Shown: positions 1-13,778 of the stretch, piece after piece
Position numbering within the stretch: the stretch's first letter is position 1
Layout of the letters: every line of letters begins with the position of its first letter
Source: Litoditis marina
Taxonomy: Eukaryota > Nematoda > Chromadorea > Rhabditida > Rhabditidae
DNA: 64,000 nt
NCBI GenBank assembly: GCA_964036275.1
Contig: OZ038433.1
Location: forward strand, 40,643,336-40,707,335
Direction of reading: 5' to 3'
Notes under the pieces: model-generated
The model's input: only the letters and a program-made list of their open reading frames with translations
The model's database searches: none
What the model was told of the DNA's origin: nothing
Position numbers and translations under genes: made by a program

Positions 1-3000
1 TTATCATTGAATTCGTATCCAGCGACACATTTGCAGCGATAGGAGCCGGGTAGGTTGATGCACTGAAGACTGCCACACGCACCAGTCATGCATTCGTCAA
101 CGTCTGTGGAAAAAGAGCAAATCAATAATGTAGCCAGGAGACATCAAATAAATGCAGAAGCCCAGACAGTTCTGCGCGTTGTCCTCTAATCTTGTGAATT
201 ACGGAAATAACGAAGTAAATAATGGGCGTTTTATGACCGCCACTTATTTTGGCACAATACATCACGCATTTCGAACTTTGGTGGAACTCAACACTATCTG
301 AAATTTGTTTGAATGGTTTCGATTACCTTCGCAGAAACCAGTGTTTTTGTTGGTGTAGTAGCCATCTGCACACATGTTTCCCATATCCTGACATCTGAAC
401 GAGCCGGGAGTATTCACACACTGCTCATTCGGACCACAACGATCTCCATCAGCACATTCATCGATGTCTTGAAATGGTAATTAATGAATAAAAATTTTTT
501 TGAGTGAGCAACACTCTGAAACATAACAAAAGTTTTCAGTGTTTTGCATGAAACATTCTTTTAGTTTTCGGTGCTAGAATACGGTCTGAAATTGCGTTCA
601 TATTTTCTTACATAAACTACGAAGAGGCAGGTGGTTTGTAGAGCAACTAGTCACTCAGCAAGTTGAAAATAAGCTTGTATTCAAATAATTCATGATGTAA
701 AATAAGGAGTTGAATTAAACTTTACCATTGCACATAGCGTTTTTGGGAAAGTATCCGATGGGGCAGTCGATTGAGGTACATTCGCCCGTCTGTGGGTTCT
801 GCAACTCCCCTTCACCACACTTCTTAGGGTCGCAGCTGAATTGAACGTAGGTAAGGGAGAAATGCTCAAATTTGTGAAACTATTCAGACGTTACTTCACA
901 ATTAACCAATTTATTCTTTCGCGGAGGATTTTCTCACAGAAAAACATACAAGTTTTAGGCGTCATTGTAACGAACTATTGTTTTTCAAATACTGTGGAAG
1001 AAATGTTTTCCATTTGTGGTTCTGACAAAATAGGTTAGCAGGTAGCACACCTACCGGTAACTTCCTTGTGTGTTGCGGCATTGATAAAGCGGACCGCAGT
1101 CGTGTGCACCCAAGTTGCACTCGTCAACATCTGAAATATTGGGTAAACAGTGTTTCCTGATGCCAGAGGAAATGTTGGCCATGGTACGTTTCAGGCAAGT
1201 TATCATCAAACGTATCATCGGGCTGAGGCCGATTTTATCTCTTCATGCCTACAACAATTTCGCGATAATATTGTTATATTTATTTAAAACAAAAATAATT
1301 GTTGTTTGAGTGGCACCTTTCACTGAGAATATATTATAGAAATATGAGCACATATTTCTATAATAATTTTGCGATACTTTCAAAAAGTCGTGTGATGAGC
1401 AAACTGGATTATGTTGGTGATAAGTAACAAATACAAAACTTAATGAGTTATTCACACTATCAGAACTTGCAGAATTATGTTTAATTTCTTGCCACCCATG
1501 CAGTCAGTTATGTCTCAACAAACCAATACACTGCTCCGTTTCGGAGTTCATTGCGTATCCGGTTCCACAGGAAAGCGTCCGGATACACTTGAAGGAGCCG
1601 GGAGTATTCAGACAGCGCTGCGACTCCAGACAGTCGTCCGCCAACGACATACACTCATCCACGTCTGGTTAGAACAGGTAAGTTACATTCGCTATATTAG
1701 TTTCAGTAGAGTCAACCTATTTGTCAACATTCCCTAAATTCGAAACTAATGAAAATAGAGAATCTACTGGAGACGTGACCCCCAGGTTGGAAGACTGAAA
1801 TAATCAGCACAGCTATAGTTCGTTTCACCCATCGATAGCAGTCAGCCATGCTGGCCGAGCGCGCCCTACATTGCAGGCGACTGATCTGGCAGCTTGCCAG
1901 TGTTTTCATTGCAAATAAAAATTCGAAAACTGGTTATTTTAGGATTTTAGCAATTTTTTTGTTTTAAAATGAATCCCACATGATCGGGGAGTAATTTAAA
2001 CCACGTTTTGTGTGATAAAATAAGCATTGAACAACGGCCAGAAAAGATGGTTTGATATCACTGTTTTTAGTTTGGGACAACATGTTCAGATGGCCGGCTG
2101 CTTGTGAGCGCCGCACCACCTATCCCAGCTGAGTTCAATACCCAGCTGGTGCACAATTTTGATTAGGCTGATCGCTGTTGGAAACTTTCCAATACAATTG
2201 ACTCAGCCCACTAAAATATACTGTAACTGGCTGCTATCGATGGTTGAAACGAACTATAAGTATCTCCTACTACTAATACTATTCAACCACGACTAGTGGC
2301 TGTCAGGGCAAATTGAGTTTCATAAAAACATCGAGCCTGGCCAAAACTGTCAAATCTTAAAAACATCAAAACAAAAACCTAGACATTGTTCGGCGAGAGA
2401 GCTGTAATAGTATCCTTTTTGACAAACACAGGTATAACTTTCGGGCATGTTTAGACAGAGGGTCAGTGGGTCAGGACACGAAAAGGAAAGAAGACACTCA
2501 TTCACATCTGAAAAACACATTGAACATAAATGAAAAGGTGAGCAAGCTGGAGTTGCGTTCAATGAAAGCTTACTCGGTTTTCCTCTCACTAGAAATATCC
2601 CGATATCACATGAGAGGCGCTTATGCAGTACTTTGTAAGCAACATTTAAAAGTACTGTCAGGTACAATTGAAATAATCCCGCATTTTTCCATGAGACAGT
2701 CCCTGTGATTCCCAGCAGTTGTTGGTGAGACTACTATACCGATTACTACGTAGAGCTCTGTCAACTGGGTGGAGCAAAACCGTTCAGTCTTCGAAGAATT
2801 TTATGAACAACATGGAATGAACAAGAATTTGAATCCCACGCAATCTCGGGTCCTGATAAGTTGTTTTCATTCATTCGAGTTCAACTTTACCTTGCACACA
2901 TGCCATGTACAACCTGAAAAACGTTAGAAGGTCAGTATACTCCATGCACACGCGTTCACTCCATCACTTCGCCAATAACTCACCACGACACTTTCCATCT

Positions 3001-5916
3001 CTGTACTCGTAGCCATCGTTACAAGCCGGTGTCGCCATTTTGGCGGGCGCGTCGCGAAGTTGTACATCACGGGTATCCTGCGGTCGCTGATGCCGGCCGT
3101 TCCGCATGCGCACGAAACGTCGCTGCGCGTCCGCGGAAAGAATCCGCACAGCTTCCGGATTCAGGGGTTGACAGATATAGCCACCGATGGTGTTCACGCA
3201 GTTCTCTCGTCCCCACTCACATGGCGGCGTGCGAGATTTGCATTCGTCAATGTCTATAGTATTTTCACAATCACCACAGGATAGCCGTCACAAATTCATG
3301 ACTAAAAAGCCTGTTTGACAAAAACGCAAGTTTAGGTGGGATTCTGTTTATGTCTATACGAGTCCCAAACATTTAGGGTTTTGAGAAGCACAATGAGGGG
3401 TGAATAAGCCAATTGGACAATACAACTACAAATAAACTAAATTTTTGTGATAAAGTGGAATCGACAGACAAAAATGATGAGATATGTTTTTTAAGTAATG
3501 ATGATTCTAGTTACAAGTTTGACCTACCGGTACAGGAAGTTCCATCGGGTGCCAGTTTGAATCCAGCGCGACAGGTACATTCTACACTATCACCTCCTCT
3601 GAAATACATATTAGATGAAAACGTGAAGCGCGGTGCTTTTGCGAAAAGTTGCACAGCTAAGCGATTCGAATGTAGTTATTTGGTGAAACAGGCATATACA
3701 CAATATACTGCAGTACCTTTATACCTTCATAGAATCACATTAATGAATAACCTGATTGTGACTGAACCACGTGACATATGACAAATCTGAAAAAAATGCT
3801 TTTTAGGAGGATGTGTTCGAATACACCATGGTTCCATATTTACAACAACCTACCTATCATTACAAAGGTGATCACAGCCAGCGCTAGAACATCTGTCACC
3901 CGAATTGGCGAAACCATCATCTTCGGAGAAGCCACCTACAAACAATATGTGTTGGTTGCAATCTAACAAGTCTCATGTTTTTCATCGTACGCATGAAATA
4001 CAAATTTCGCCGCCCAAACTGTTTGGCCTCACAACTAGTGTCTATTCAGAAGCTAACGTTCCTCGAAAGTTAGAAAACAGCTAAGGTACTTGACTCAATT
4101 CAAAATAACACTTACCGGTACTTATAAGATGGGGTTGCGATATCTGAACAGATGAACTACAACACTTGGAGAAGGCCTTCAGACACGCAGCTGAGAATCC
4201 GGTGGGAGGGACACATGGTTCGTTGCGATGTAGAAGTTCTTTTGCCAGAAGACAACAGTCGCAGCATTCCTGCAGTTTGATCATGTCAAGCCGAGTATAA
4301 AACATTTTTTATAAATTCATTTATGCATTTTTTCGATTGGTACCAGAGCAAGGATACAGTCACAAAAGGTTGACGGGTTACTGTGAGGGTCCACGAATGG
4401 GTGAAAACGATTATACCTTTCTGAGTCCTCCCCCAAGTACATTGATATTGGCGGTACATGATTCTTCTTCTCTTGCAGTTTCGGTTCCGTCATCACAAGA
4501 ATCATCTAACAGAGAACGGAGACAACAAATTGAGGCGGCTCTGATAGAATAAAAATAAGAGATCCAATCTTATGATTATGATCAAAGTAAAAAACCGAAA
4601 TTGAAAGATTATTGAACCAGTCCGTTTGAAGGGACCGTTTCTCTATAGTTTGGACGGATTGAAAAACATGAAAACTCAGAATACTGCTCTTGTATTGTAC
4701 TGCTCCATTACATTTTGAAATAAAAATAGAAATTGGCCGAAAACCAACCCTTTTATGAGCCAAACTACCGTCAGGGTTACTGTATCACAAAGCTTTGGGC
4801 CGAGAGGTGAATTCTGTAGACCAAAGACCAAAAAAACACTTTTTCCCCATGGAATTTGTTACGTCCTCTGAATTTGCGATAGATTTCGTGCCGTTTTGCG
4901 GATAATTTGTGCGCGTCTCCATGAAAATGTGGTACGTACTGTGGCTTCCGCGTTGTTGCCGTACTCAAATTTGCTCAAAAACGACCCAGGTTGCGCAATT
5001 TTTACCAATTCCAACTGTTTTGTTCATTTTTCGTCCCCATATGTCCACTGATAACTGTGTATCAAAAACTTGAACGTTTACACTACCTATCACTGTTCGT
5101 CTGAGAATTTCACCTACAAAATTTGATTGCGTTACATTTTGAACACAAAACACTCGGCTCAAACGATGTGGGGGATGCCAAGTATTTACTATAGGGAACT
5201 AACCTAACACACGTCATACTCGATCCCTCACTCCTGATATTCGAACAAGTAGATGTTTGTCTAAAATGACGGGTTCCCCCGGAACAACACCTCGACAATT
5301 CATTCGCGGATACTACTGAAAATATCAAAAATAGTATTTTCGAGAGAAACAGATAAGTGTCTATTTCAGCTAAATTTTGCTGTGCAGTGAAATTTCGCTA
5401 ACTAACAAGGAATGAACACGCATAGTTTAGTTGAACCGCATATATCATCAAACGCAGCAGTACGTTCCGTATGAATTATGGTCGATATGCCTATGCCGGC
5501 CTAAAAACCAAACGACATTTTGTTTTATTGCTGCTGAAATCCACCCGGACCACTTTCTGTCCCTAACACTATCTTACGTCTTCGAACAGTCTGCTCAGCA
5601 ATCAGTTTTAATACTTTTTTTTTCAAACTTTTCTCTACTTTGCTTATCATAGAAGTCTTCACTGCATATTCTATATTATTTTCGCAACAGAAGTTGTCTC
5701 AGCTTATTTTTACTCCTTGACTGTTGGTGAAAAGAACGAACATGTGTCGATTGACTTTTGGTCCTCTTTTTTTGACTATTTCTGTGTCTCAATCCGTGAA
5801 CGAAAGTTTCAAAGGTACTATATTCTCAAAACTTTCCAAATAGTACTTTTGACATGAAACCCACTTGATAATAGTAACAAAGAAGATAACAGCAATGTCG
5901 ACACGATTTCCCGCAT
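1..5916 (-). CDS. fbl-1: Fibulin-1 orthologue (extracellular matrix glycoprotein), 3' end beyond window
   Basis: Thirteen minus-strand exons join with matching splice phases: 5865-5916, 5204-5315, 4417-4540, 4116-4269, 3854-3935, 3528-3598, 2984-3253, 2379-2507, 1524-1664, 1055-1130, 726-835, 327-467 and 1-103. Exon 1 encodes [17 protein letters not shown] and, with the next exon, a signal peptide likely cut after VSA. Next come anaphylatoxin-like modules with paired cysteines ([34 protein letters not shown]). They are followed by calcium-binding EGF modules opening with DIDEC, DVNEC, DVDECM, DVDECN, DIDECAD and DVDECM. This module order is that of fibulin-1, a secreted basement-membrane protein. 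Exon 7 holds an EGF module with a long Arg-rich insert between cysteines. The C-terminal fibulin domain is off the left edge. The start rests on the signal-peptide exon, whose GTGGGT donor is weaker than the rest. Confidence 0.93.
1816..2256. mobile_element. 441-bp TA-flanked MITE (family M441), copy 1, in fbl-1 intron
   Basis: Terminal inverted repeats TAGTTCGTTTCA / TGAAACGAACTA continue inward as CCATCGATAG. Each end is flanked by TA, as expected for Tc1/mariner-type non-autonomous elements. The element has no ORF. It lies in the intron between exons 1524-1664 and 2379-2507 of fibulin. A second copy of exactly the same length lies at 18302-18742. Confidence 0.85.
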
Positions 5917-8900
5917 GCTGTTTATCACTGAAATGTCGAAACTGTGAAATGAGAATACAATGATTTCAAGTACAAGTCGGAGCATGAAAAGTCAGCAAAT
6001 AGGAGAGTAATGCAAATTGATTCGTGGTTTGATCTACAGGGACATGATACCATTCAAAACGCTGCCCTATACACATCAGGATCAAACTACAAACACAGCA
6101 CAACGAAGTAGCTCGCCTATATTTTTGTTACACGTTTTGTCACACATGAATGTTGGTGAGAACTTCGATACGATTATTTTCCCTGACTACAAATAAAACG
6201 TGTATGGATAAATTCCTACAGGTTGATGTTTTTCATCAAAATCAGCTATCAGAACGGTGGAATGCACCTGTATCAGATAAGTATAACATATCATTCACTT
6301 AATATGTTACTGATAATTTTCAGCGTACTGTTTTTTTTAGATCCATAAAATAAACATGCAGAGAAAGGTATCAACGGAAAAGGAAACTTGACAGTCCATA
6401 AAAACCGGAACACGATTGAAATACTCTGAGATGAGAAAATCACCAAACTTTTCTCTAAGACGATAAATAGAATAACTAAATAACTGTCAAAAAGACGTCA
6501 GTATGATTGACATTTTCAAGTAGTTGATAGCGAATCAATGTGTTACGGAACAGGACTCATGCGGGCAAAATGTAAGAACGGATCATATTTCGAAGGCAGA
6601 GGGGAACGAGGGGGAGGAAGGGGTTATCTCTAAAAGTATTACTTACGCTGATTGGCTTTTATTTCAAATACTGAATTATCTATGATGGTGAAAGTTTGGT
6701 ATAAGTTTATTATTCTACTGAGTAAAAAAAACTAAAAGACTGCACATCTACATTTCTATATAAACAAAACTTCTCGACCCCATTAAACTGCCTGCAGTGA
6801 TGTATGTTATCAAGCACATTTTATTAGAGAGCACAGTAATGCAAGATTTAAAAAAACTCTAAAGGCTCTTTGAACTCAACTGCTCTTTGTTTTCGTTGAA
6901 TGTAGCACTAAGAAGAGGATACTTTTGGAACACACTGTCTACTAATGTAGAGTAATAAAGAGACGGCTGACTCCACAAAAAGTGCGAGATAAGAAGATAT
7001 GGACACTGTTTCTGTCAATCGCATTCTTTGTTCAGGTGTTGGGTTGAAAAACTGACACTTTCAGGACTGATAATGATTTAATCCCGGGTCATTATGAAGT
7101 TGTACGAAAAGAGCAAACGTACGGCAATTTGGTGTGATACTGAAGAGTTGAAAAAAGTCGCGCAGGTTATGAAATCAAAAAAATAACTACCTGATGATAT
7201 TTCAATGTCTAAATTTGAAAACGAAGTTCTGCCAGCAACTTTCACTTCCGTTCCGTTCAAATTCGGATGAATATTATCCTGTTGTATTTGTTTTTTTTTT
7301 ATAGGTTTAAGTTATCGATACCCAAATTTCGAAATTCGAGAGGGAAGGAGAAAGAGGGCAATTGAGAGAGATATAGAGAGAGAGCACGATAGAGATAGAA
7401 AGAGAGGGGGGGGGGGGGGTAAGAGAGCGAGGGAGAAACGGTTGGGGAGACAAAGCTAGAGAGGGTAGGAGAGAGATGGACACTTAGACAGGTGGGTGAG
7501 AGAGAAAGGGAGAGAGACCGAAATAGAGTGGATGAAGATAAAAAAGGAAAGAGCGGAAGAGAGAAACAGAAAGAGCGAGAGAGAGGATGCAGCAAACACA
7601 ACTACCTACAGCAGTGATCGGCCGGCTGACAAGACTTATAAATGTCTGTGTTTTACATGTGATTCAGGATATCAGGAATGAGCGAAAGTGGTTTAAGATT
7701 TATATTATGCGGCTGTAGGGCCGAGTCATGGCTCACCAACAACGATAAAATTGGAGAAAAACGTGAAATATGCGCTGTCAGGTGATTGCGGAGAGACATT
7801 AGCCGGTTATTTACAGGCTTGTTCGTACACTCTTTCATATCCGATGAAGAAACGAACAGAACAAGGAGCAAGTGTTAGAGCTTTTTGAAGGGAATCATAC
7901 GGAAAATGTAAAAACGAAAGTGACAAAAATGTGTGCTAAACTGAAGTCTGAACAACAGTGTTGTCTCACCAATCTTGATACAAGGGTCGGATCAATGTGA
8001 GTTTGTATGTATAACTTGTTTTTCAAAGCGGAGCCCAATTTTCAGAGTAACTCGGCGTAAATCAAACTACAAAGCCAGCAGGTTCGTGAAAGGTACCATA
8101 CCCGGTTGTTTCTCGTAAATATAGTCATAGAAGTGCCAGAATTGTTCGGATTTTGAAATCGAAAAAACAAGGAGAAATTTGTTCTTAACCTTGGTTCTCA
8201 TAAAAGAGCTCTAAATAAAACTTCCATATGAAATAAAGACAAGGATAGGAGGGTTTCGAGTATTCCACATCTCAGTTGAGTTAGTTGGCAGCTGGCTGGT
8301 GGCAGGTAGCCAGGTGGTAGAATCATAATGTGATAACACGCCAACAATACACCATAATTACCGCATAATCGGTCAGATCTGAAATTTATGCAATTCACCG
8401 CAAGTGGCAAGTGAATGATATGTACGTGTAAGCGTGAATATCGTTCACCTTCATCTCCATTGAGCACGTGATACGTGCAAACACGTGATAGGGAATAATA
8501 AACATTTCAGAACCACTCCGGTTCATAGCAAAAATCCTTACTCTTGATTACTACAGAAGAAGTTGTCATAGGGTCAGTTCTCAGACTACCCGGAATTTAA
8601 CTATCGAGTCCAAAAAGTTTAGTTATGATTGATAGTAAGGTTGATTTTCCAATTTGTGGAGAGGTCCATTGATCGTGAAATTGATTGTTGGCTCTGAGCG
8701 AAGATATTTCTCAGTATCAGCAGTAAGACAGTACACTTTCTATTTCACAATTTTTCATAGGCTATCGATCTCATCCAAAACACGTAATGAAAGAACAAAT
8801 CATGTATAATTTGGGAATGGAAAATAAAGCCGAGTACGCTCTCGAGCATGTTGCTGTTGAATTGCAACAAACGCACATCTCATAAAAGTTAACGACCCCC

Positions 8901-9617
8901 CAACACCTCCAATCACATTAGTGAGAACAATGAAAAAGATGGTGACGAATAGAGTGACTGGCTACTGGTCTTCGCATGTCAATTTGGGCAAAAATATGAA
9001 CTATTATGCATTCGATCATAGAACAAGTGAAAAATATAAGAAAGTAAACAGAGTTTCTATGACCAACATGCTCTAAGAATGACGTCGACAGGCTTATTTC
9101 ACGTGCGAACTTCAAAATACTAACTGAGTCAGTGTTATTTTCGATTTAAATGTTGACCCTAAAATATCTCCTGCAGGGCAAAACGATGTTGAGTGGCAAC
9201 GGACCAGTATTCACGGTATGAGCTTAAGAAAAACGTAAATAAACTAGATGCATTTTGATTTTCCCGATTTGTTTCATTTTTGCGTTTTTGCTTCAATTTG
9301 TTCTCGGAAATTATGCTTAAGTTCTAACAATTGTTTTAAACGTTTCATATCGAACAACCTAACTTGTGAGTGATAGTTCAGTATTACCAATTCTTCCGGA
9401 CGTAAACGTAAAACATCATCGTGAAACGTATAAAACTGTCTGAGAGGCTACCGATGTGGCTAGTTCTATTGGCACTGGCGTCACATTTGAGTTGAGTGAT
9501 GTGTTTTCCAAACGTGAGCGAATATTGTTCGACTGATCAACTTTACTTCTTTTCTTGAGTCAATTCAACCAGTTATATAGATATGAATACAATGCACGAA
9601 CACATCACGAGACTGTA
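5917..9617. other. Intergenic, no convincing gene
   Basis: I found no set of phase-compatible exons and no recognisable protein here. The stretch is AT-rich with short chance ORFs. A purine-rich GAGA tract occupies 7331-7590. This is probably the upstream region of fbl-1. Confidence 0.5.
7331..7590. repeat. GA-rich low-complexity tract
   Basis: About 260 bp of nearly pure purine on the plus strand (GAGAGA with a G run near 7407-7420). ORFs across it are compositional artefacts. Confidence 0.8.
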
Positions 9618-9849
9618 TACTCTGTTTCACCAATCGATGTCCTTCTACAGTAATCCGTCAAATATTCGAGAGGCGTTTTCTAATGAATAATTCATTATCA
9701 TGGTTCGGAACTTCAACAGTTCGTAGTAGTCAACATGCAGAAGGCACTACCAAAAATTGGAGAAAATCCAAATACGCTAATATACCAAACTTTCACCTGG
9801 AAGTTTGAGCAGATTACTGTAGAGGGTTATACGTGGGTGGAACAAACTA
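9618..9849. mobile_element. 232-bp TA-flanked MITE (family M232), copy 1
   Basis: The left end runs TACTCTGTTTCACCAATCGA and the right end GGGTGGAACAAACTA, each flanked by TA. Internal motifs CTACAGTAAT and TTACTGTAGAGGG are inverted repeats. Length and ends match the element at 13973-14204, and a partial relative lies at 54188-54250. Confidence 0.75.
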
Positions 9850-11044
9850 TACTCAAACCCCGTACGTGAGAAATTGAAAATTACATTTTTCCGAGTTTAT
9901 AAAATTGTAGCCTAAAAACGTGGAAAACACCAACACTGATCACTTTATGATCACAAGTTTTCTCACGTATGTAACACATAGTTCACGTGAATACGTATTT
10001 TACCAGCAGTATAGAAGGTGGCGTGAAGACTGTACTCAGCAGTTCGCGGAGTGATGGCGCAATAGTTGTAATGTCGCAATATTAGCATAGATAAGGGGGT
10101 CGTAGTCCTTTATCTTTCTTTCTCTTTTAAAACAGTATTAGGGCGTTTCTCGTACGAATTTGTATATTATTCCTAAGTAAACATGAGTCTCCCACTCATA
10201 TTCAATCGGGGAAAATACGGTTTGTATGTAAAGTTTTGTATTGTATTTTTCTTTGTTTTGTATTATAGTTTTGTATTGTATTTGTATTGGGTTGTGGTAG
10301 GTTTGGCGTCTATGAAACCTCTCGTCCATTTTCGGTATTTCACGTTTCATAATCTTTCGGCTTTTCATTGGCACTCGAATATAGAACCAGACATCAACCT
10401 CAGATCGGAGGAACGGACTTTGGTAAACTATTTCAGTAAATTCTTCAGATTAACTCGTGAAATACAATTTACAAAAGCATATGAGGAACAAAAAAGCAAG
10501 GGAAACTTGGATATGTTCTGTAATACTTTATTCTGTGTTGATCCAAAGTCATAACTGGCACGAAATGGCTGAAAGAACTACAATATTCTCCTCAAGAGTA
10601 AATAGACGTCGACAAAAATAAATTGTTCAGCAACAATTTGAGTTATTTTGAGTGGACGACGAAGAACACAACATGTGTTGGTAACGCGGAAACTGTTCCG
10701 TTTTCCTTTTTCACGTGACATGAAATAGGATACAAGAGGATCACGTTTCGTACAAGACAACATGTTGCCAAGAAGACAGACAGAGAAGTTTACGAATATT
10801 ATTAACTTTGTAAACAAGGCGGATAAATGAGAGCTCATTGAATTTACTCAAAGATTCTGTCGAATGTATGAATGAAACAAATAATTATGAATTGAGTACA
10901 AATGTAAGATACGTCTACACGTCCCTGTGTTTTATAAACATTATAATGGTTTTGATATGAGAATTTAAATACTCTAGCAAGTAAGAGGATTGTTCTACCG
11001 GAGAATGTTTACAACGTTAAGAGTTGGATTACCACGGAACATTC

Positions 11045-12535
11045 ACGCGTAAAGATTGTTGTTAATACATCTCTGCTGGTAGGGCAGACCTTCCAAGAGG
11101 GCTAGCACCTGACATAGTGCCGCGTCCTCGGCATCATGCTGGCTACTCCGCGCCTCGCCCTCAACCCGGATTCCCGCCTCGAACAGAACCTGAACGAACA
11201 ACATTGGTTACTGTATCTTACCAGTTATTTCTAAACCTGTAATACATTTTTTATAGGATTCGAATTATCTTTGGAGAACAGTTAGCGCGAATCAACCAGA
11301 AAACACACGTCAATTAAGAGAATCCTCTCATCGTAGAACTGCATATTTTGTTCTGCTGTCTTCCATAAATGTCGCATTGTGTATCTGTTCTTTTTTGTAC
11401 ATTCGATACATTTTCGCAACTGTTCTTGAAAATCTTAAAATACTCACCGTGCTTCGGAAGATGCTGAACAACTGCATGGAATTGCTTGACACAAATATGG
11501 ACGTCGTCACAATAGGGGTAGTCATTCCCACCGAGTGCAACTTTTTCAACATTTGCTGGAAAACGTTTACTTTATCTTTGATGGCTTAGACTCCGATAAG
11601 AGATTATGGTTGAATAACTTTTTGTCTGGAGACTAGATATTATGTGTTTTGGTTGTGAAACTTTAATACTATTCAAAATTTGCATTACCTATTACTCGCT
11701 CTAGTCGAAATTCTGATGTTACGCGTTCACAATGCACGGTTATTATAAAGCTGCAGTTCATAATCAATACAATAATTTTTTAACGATCCAAGCTCATGAA
11801 ATATAAAAAGTTTTTTACAAAATTCTCAGCTACTCAGCGTATTGGGCTGGTCATTAGTGTTGTTAAACTACAACTCGAAACTCGACTCTACGCGAAAGCA
11901 GTCGAAAACAGTCGATCTCTAAACTCAACATTTCCCAAAACTCGGAAACTTGAAATTTTGAACTCGATAAACAACCACACTGGTCACCACTCGACGAGAG
12001 ATCATCGAAGACACGCAGATTGTGTGAATTGCAGGCTTCATCTCTATCCATGCTCTCGCTTACGGAGCTAATGGTTTCGTTCTGTTTTTGCAATTGTTTC
12101 AATTTATATGTCAGCGTACCTGCCAGATGGGTCTCATTTGTAGATCTGGTGTGACCGGGAGGGTGGCGGTAGATGCGGGTGCCGGCGGGGGAATAACCTC
12201 CATCGGGTAGATGGAATACCCCTCCAGAAAATGCGACCTGCAACTAAGTCATTAGAAAAGAAATATTGCGTGAAGAAATGATCAAAACTGTTGGAAGAGC
12301 ATTAGCGATAGACAAGAAGATAAATTCAGGAATTTTGTGAAATGTGATAAAAGGTTGAACTCTTTCGATGAGCATGTCAAATGAATAAACGAGTTTGGAT
12401 TGAAAATAACAGATAGTGTTACATAACACGACCGACAGAAGCGGAACAATATAATCCCGATAACTTTTATAATTCTCTGTCACAATGACTGACCCGTTAG
12501 CCAGTGAAGGAAACACCACGGACGCGTAGATTGGG
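11045..12535 (-). CDS. Unresolved protein with dsRBD-like C-terminus; possible pseudogene
   Basis: Four minus-strand blocks look coding. The first opens after an acceptor-like TTTCAG with MRAPIYASVVFPSL (from 12535). The second, 12120-12234, contains VAFSGGVFHLPDGGYSPAGT. The third, about 11451-11535, contains VALGGNDYPYCDDVHICVKQF. The last, ending near 11045, contains FEAGIRVEGEARSSQHDAED. The last block resembles the final strand and helix of a double-stranded-RNA-binding domain (G-x-S-x4-AE-x2-AL-x3-L). The junction between blocks three and four is out of phase with the best GTGAGT donor, so either a donor is missed or the gene is decayed. A satellite-filled hAT-like MITE (11855-11979) sits in the intron between blocks two and three. 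I do not recognise the family. Confidence 0.4.
11855..11979. mobile_element. hAT-like MITE with CTCGAAA satellite core
   Basis: The 125-bp element begins TAGTGTTGTTAAA and ends TAAACAACCACA. Flanks CTGGTCAT and CTGGTCAC fit an 8-bp target-site duplication with one change. The interior consists of AACTCGAAACTCGA-type repeats. It shares its terminal pattern with the element at 28592-29264. Confidence 0.65.
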
Positions 12536-12895
12536 GCTCTCATTTGATGAATCTGATTTGCACTGAAACAGCATTATTCACAATTCACTTATGAGTTATG
12601 GAGAAAATAACTATATCAGTGGCGAAGTTCAATTCGCGTGATAATCTGGAATACCTGATAACCTTATAACTCATTGACAAAACTGGTTGTCCACGTCGCT
12701 TTCTAACTAGGATAGAACTTGGGGTTGCTGGTCGTTTTTATTCAGGAACCTGGGCGTGTACATTTCGGCAGTTAGCGTTGAGTATACTACGTCCCGGAGT
12801 CCATACGCCTAACTACCTGGATTGAAACTGCCAAGTCCCTAAATTTGCAATTGTGTGATTTTTGATAAGTCACGCCCACTTCTTTCACGACCAAC

Positions 12896-13098
12896 TAGGG
12901 TGTTAAAGCCAAACTTGAATTTCGAAAAAACTTTGAGTTCGACTCGAAACTCGAAAAACTCGAAATCTCCAAAACTCGAGTAACTCGAAACTAGAAAAAC
13001 TCGGTTTTTCTCCAAACTCGAAAAACTCGTATCGAAAAACTCGAAATTTTTGAAACTCGAAAAGTTCGAGTTTTCGAGTTTCGAGTTTGGCCTCGTCC
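12896..13098. repeat. CTCGAAA satellite element, truncated relative of the hAT-like MITE
   Basis: It begins TAGGGTGTTAAAG and runs into repeated ACTCGAAAAACTCG units. The right end lacks the expected CAACCCTA, so this is a truncated copy. ORFs inside it on the minus strand are repeat-derived. Confidence 0.55.
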
Positions 13099-13233
13099 CA
13101 AGTACGAAATAATGGACGAATGAGCGTTTCAGAGCACTTTTTTGGCTATTTCCAACATGAAATGCTTCTTTTTTCACGATTCTCGCATAATCATGTGAAA
13201 TAAATCAGAATTTCTCAAAAAATTCTTATTTGT

Positions 13234-13740
13234 TTGAAGAGAGTCCTGAAGTTGAGCCCACATTTATCGATATTGTTATCGTATCTTCTCTGTGGTCTTC
13301 AACTCATTATATGTTTCCATCTACTTCCATTCCGGTCTCATTTAATGCTCAATTTTTCTCCTTTCTTTCTGCTTTTCTCCTGTGCCTCTTCTTTCGTTCT
13401 ATATCCTGTCAAGACAACGACCATCGGTGCCCTCGTAGCTTATAGGGGAAGGTTAGTGGTCTGCACCTTTTGCAGCCAGCCTAGGTCCAGTCAGGGCCTA
13501 GATCGCGTCTACCAGCCACAAGTCCACCTCCAGCCCGCTCCAGCTGTCCAATCCCATGAGAGTCTCGCCAACTCTCGCCACCCCCGCCTAGCCCATCCTA
13601 GACAGCTACGGGCCTGCACATTCCTGAATCAGTTTTTCTCCTTTCTGTACATGTTTATCCTTTTTCTTGAATCAACATCCCCGATACTCATTAGCCATTG
13701 AAATTGTCTGTCAAATAACGGGTTGATAAATTATTATTAC
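13234..13740. other. Possible remnant of a non-LTR retrotransposon 3' region
   Basis: A GC-rich stretch of about 350 bp ends in TTGATAAATTATTATTACT, the kind of A/T-trinucleotide tail seen at some non-LTR retrotransposon 3' ends. No reverse-transcriptase motif is visible. Frames across it are open for up to about 150 codons but the proteins are low-complexity. Confidence 0.25.
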
Positions 13741-13778
13741 TATTTGTTTAGCTCGATAAAATCTTAAAACTTAACGAC

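Noticed and set aside
2899..2921. 23-nt candidate microexon of fibulin between perfect-looking acceptor and donor
   Set aside because: Its length breaks the phase between the flanking exons, which join correctly without it.
10183..10554. 123-codon plus-strand ORF
   Set aside because: Begins in a TTTTGTATTG repeat and shows no family, signal or exon partners.
13234..13701. 155-codon plus-strand ORF
   Set aside because: Low-complexity translation over a probable retrotransposon remnant; no domain.
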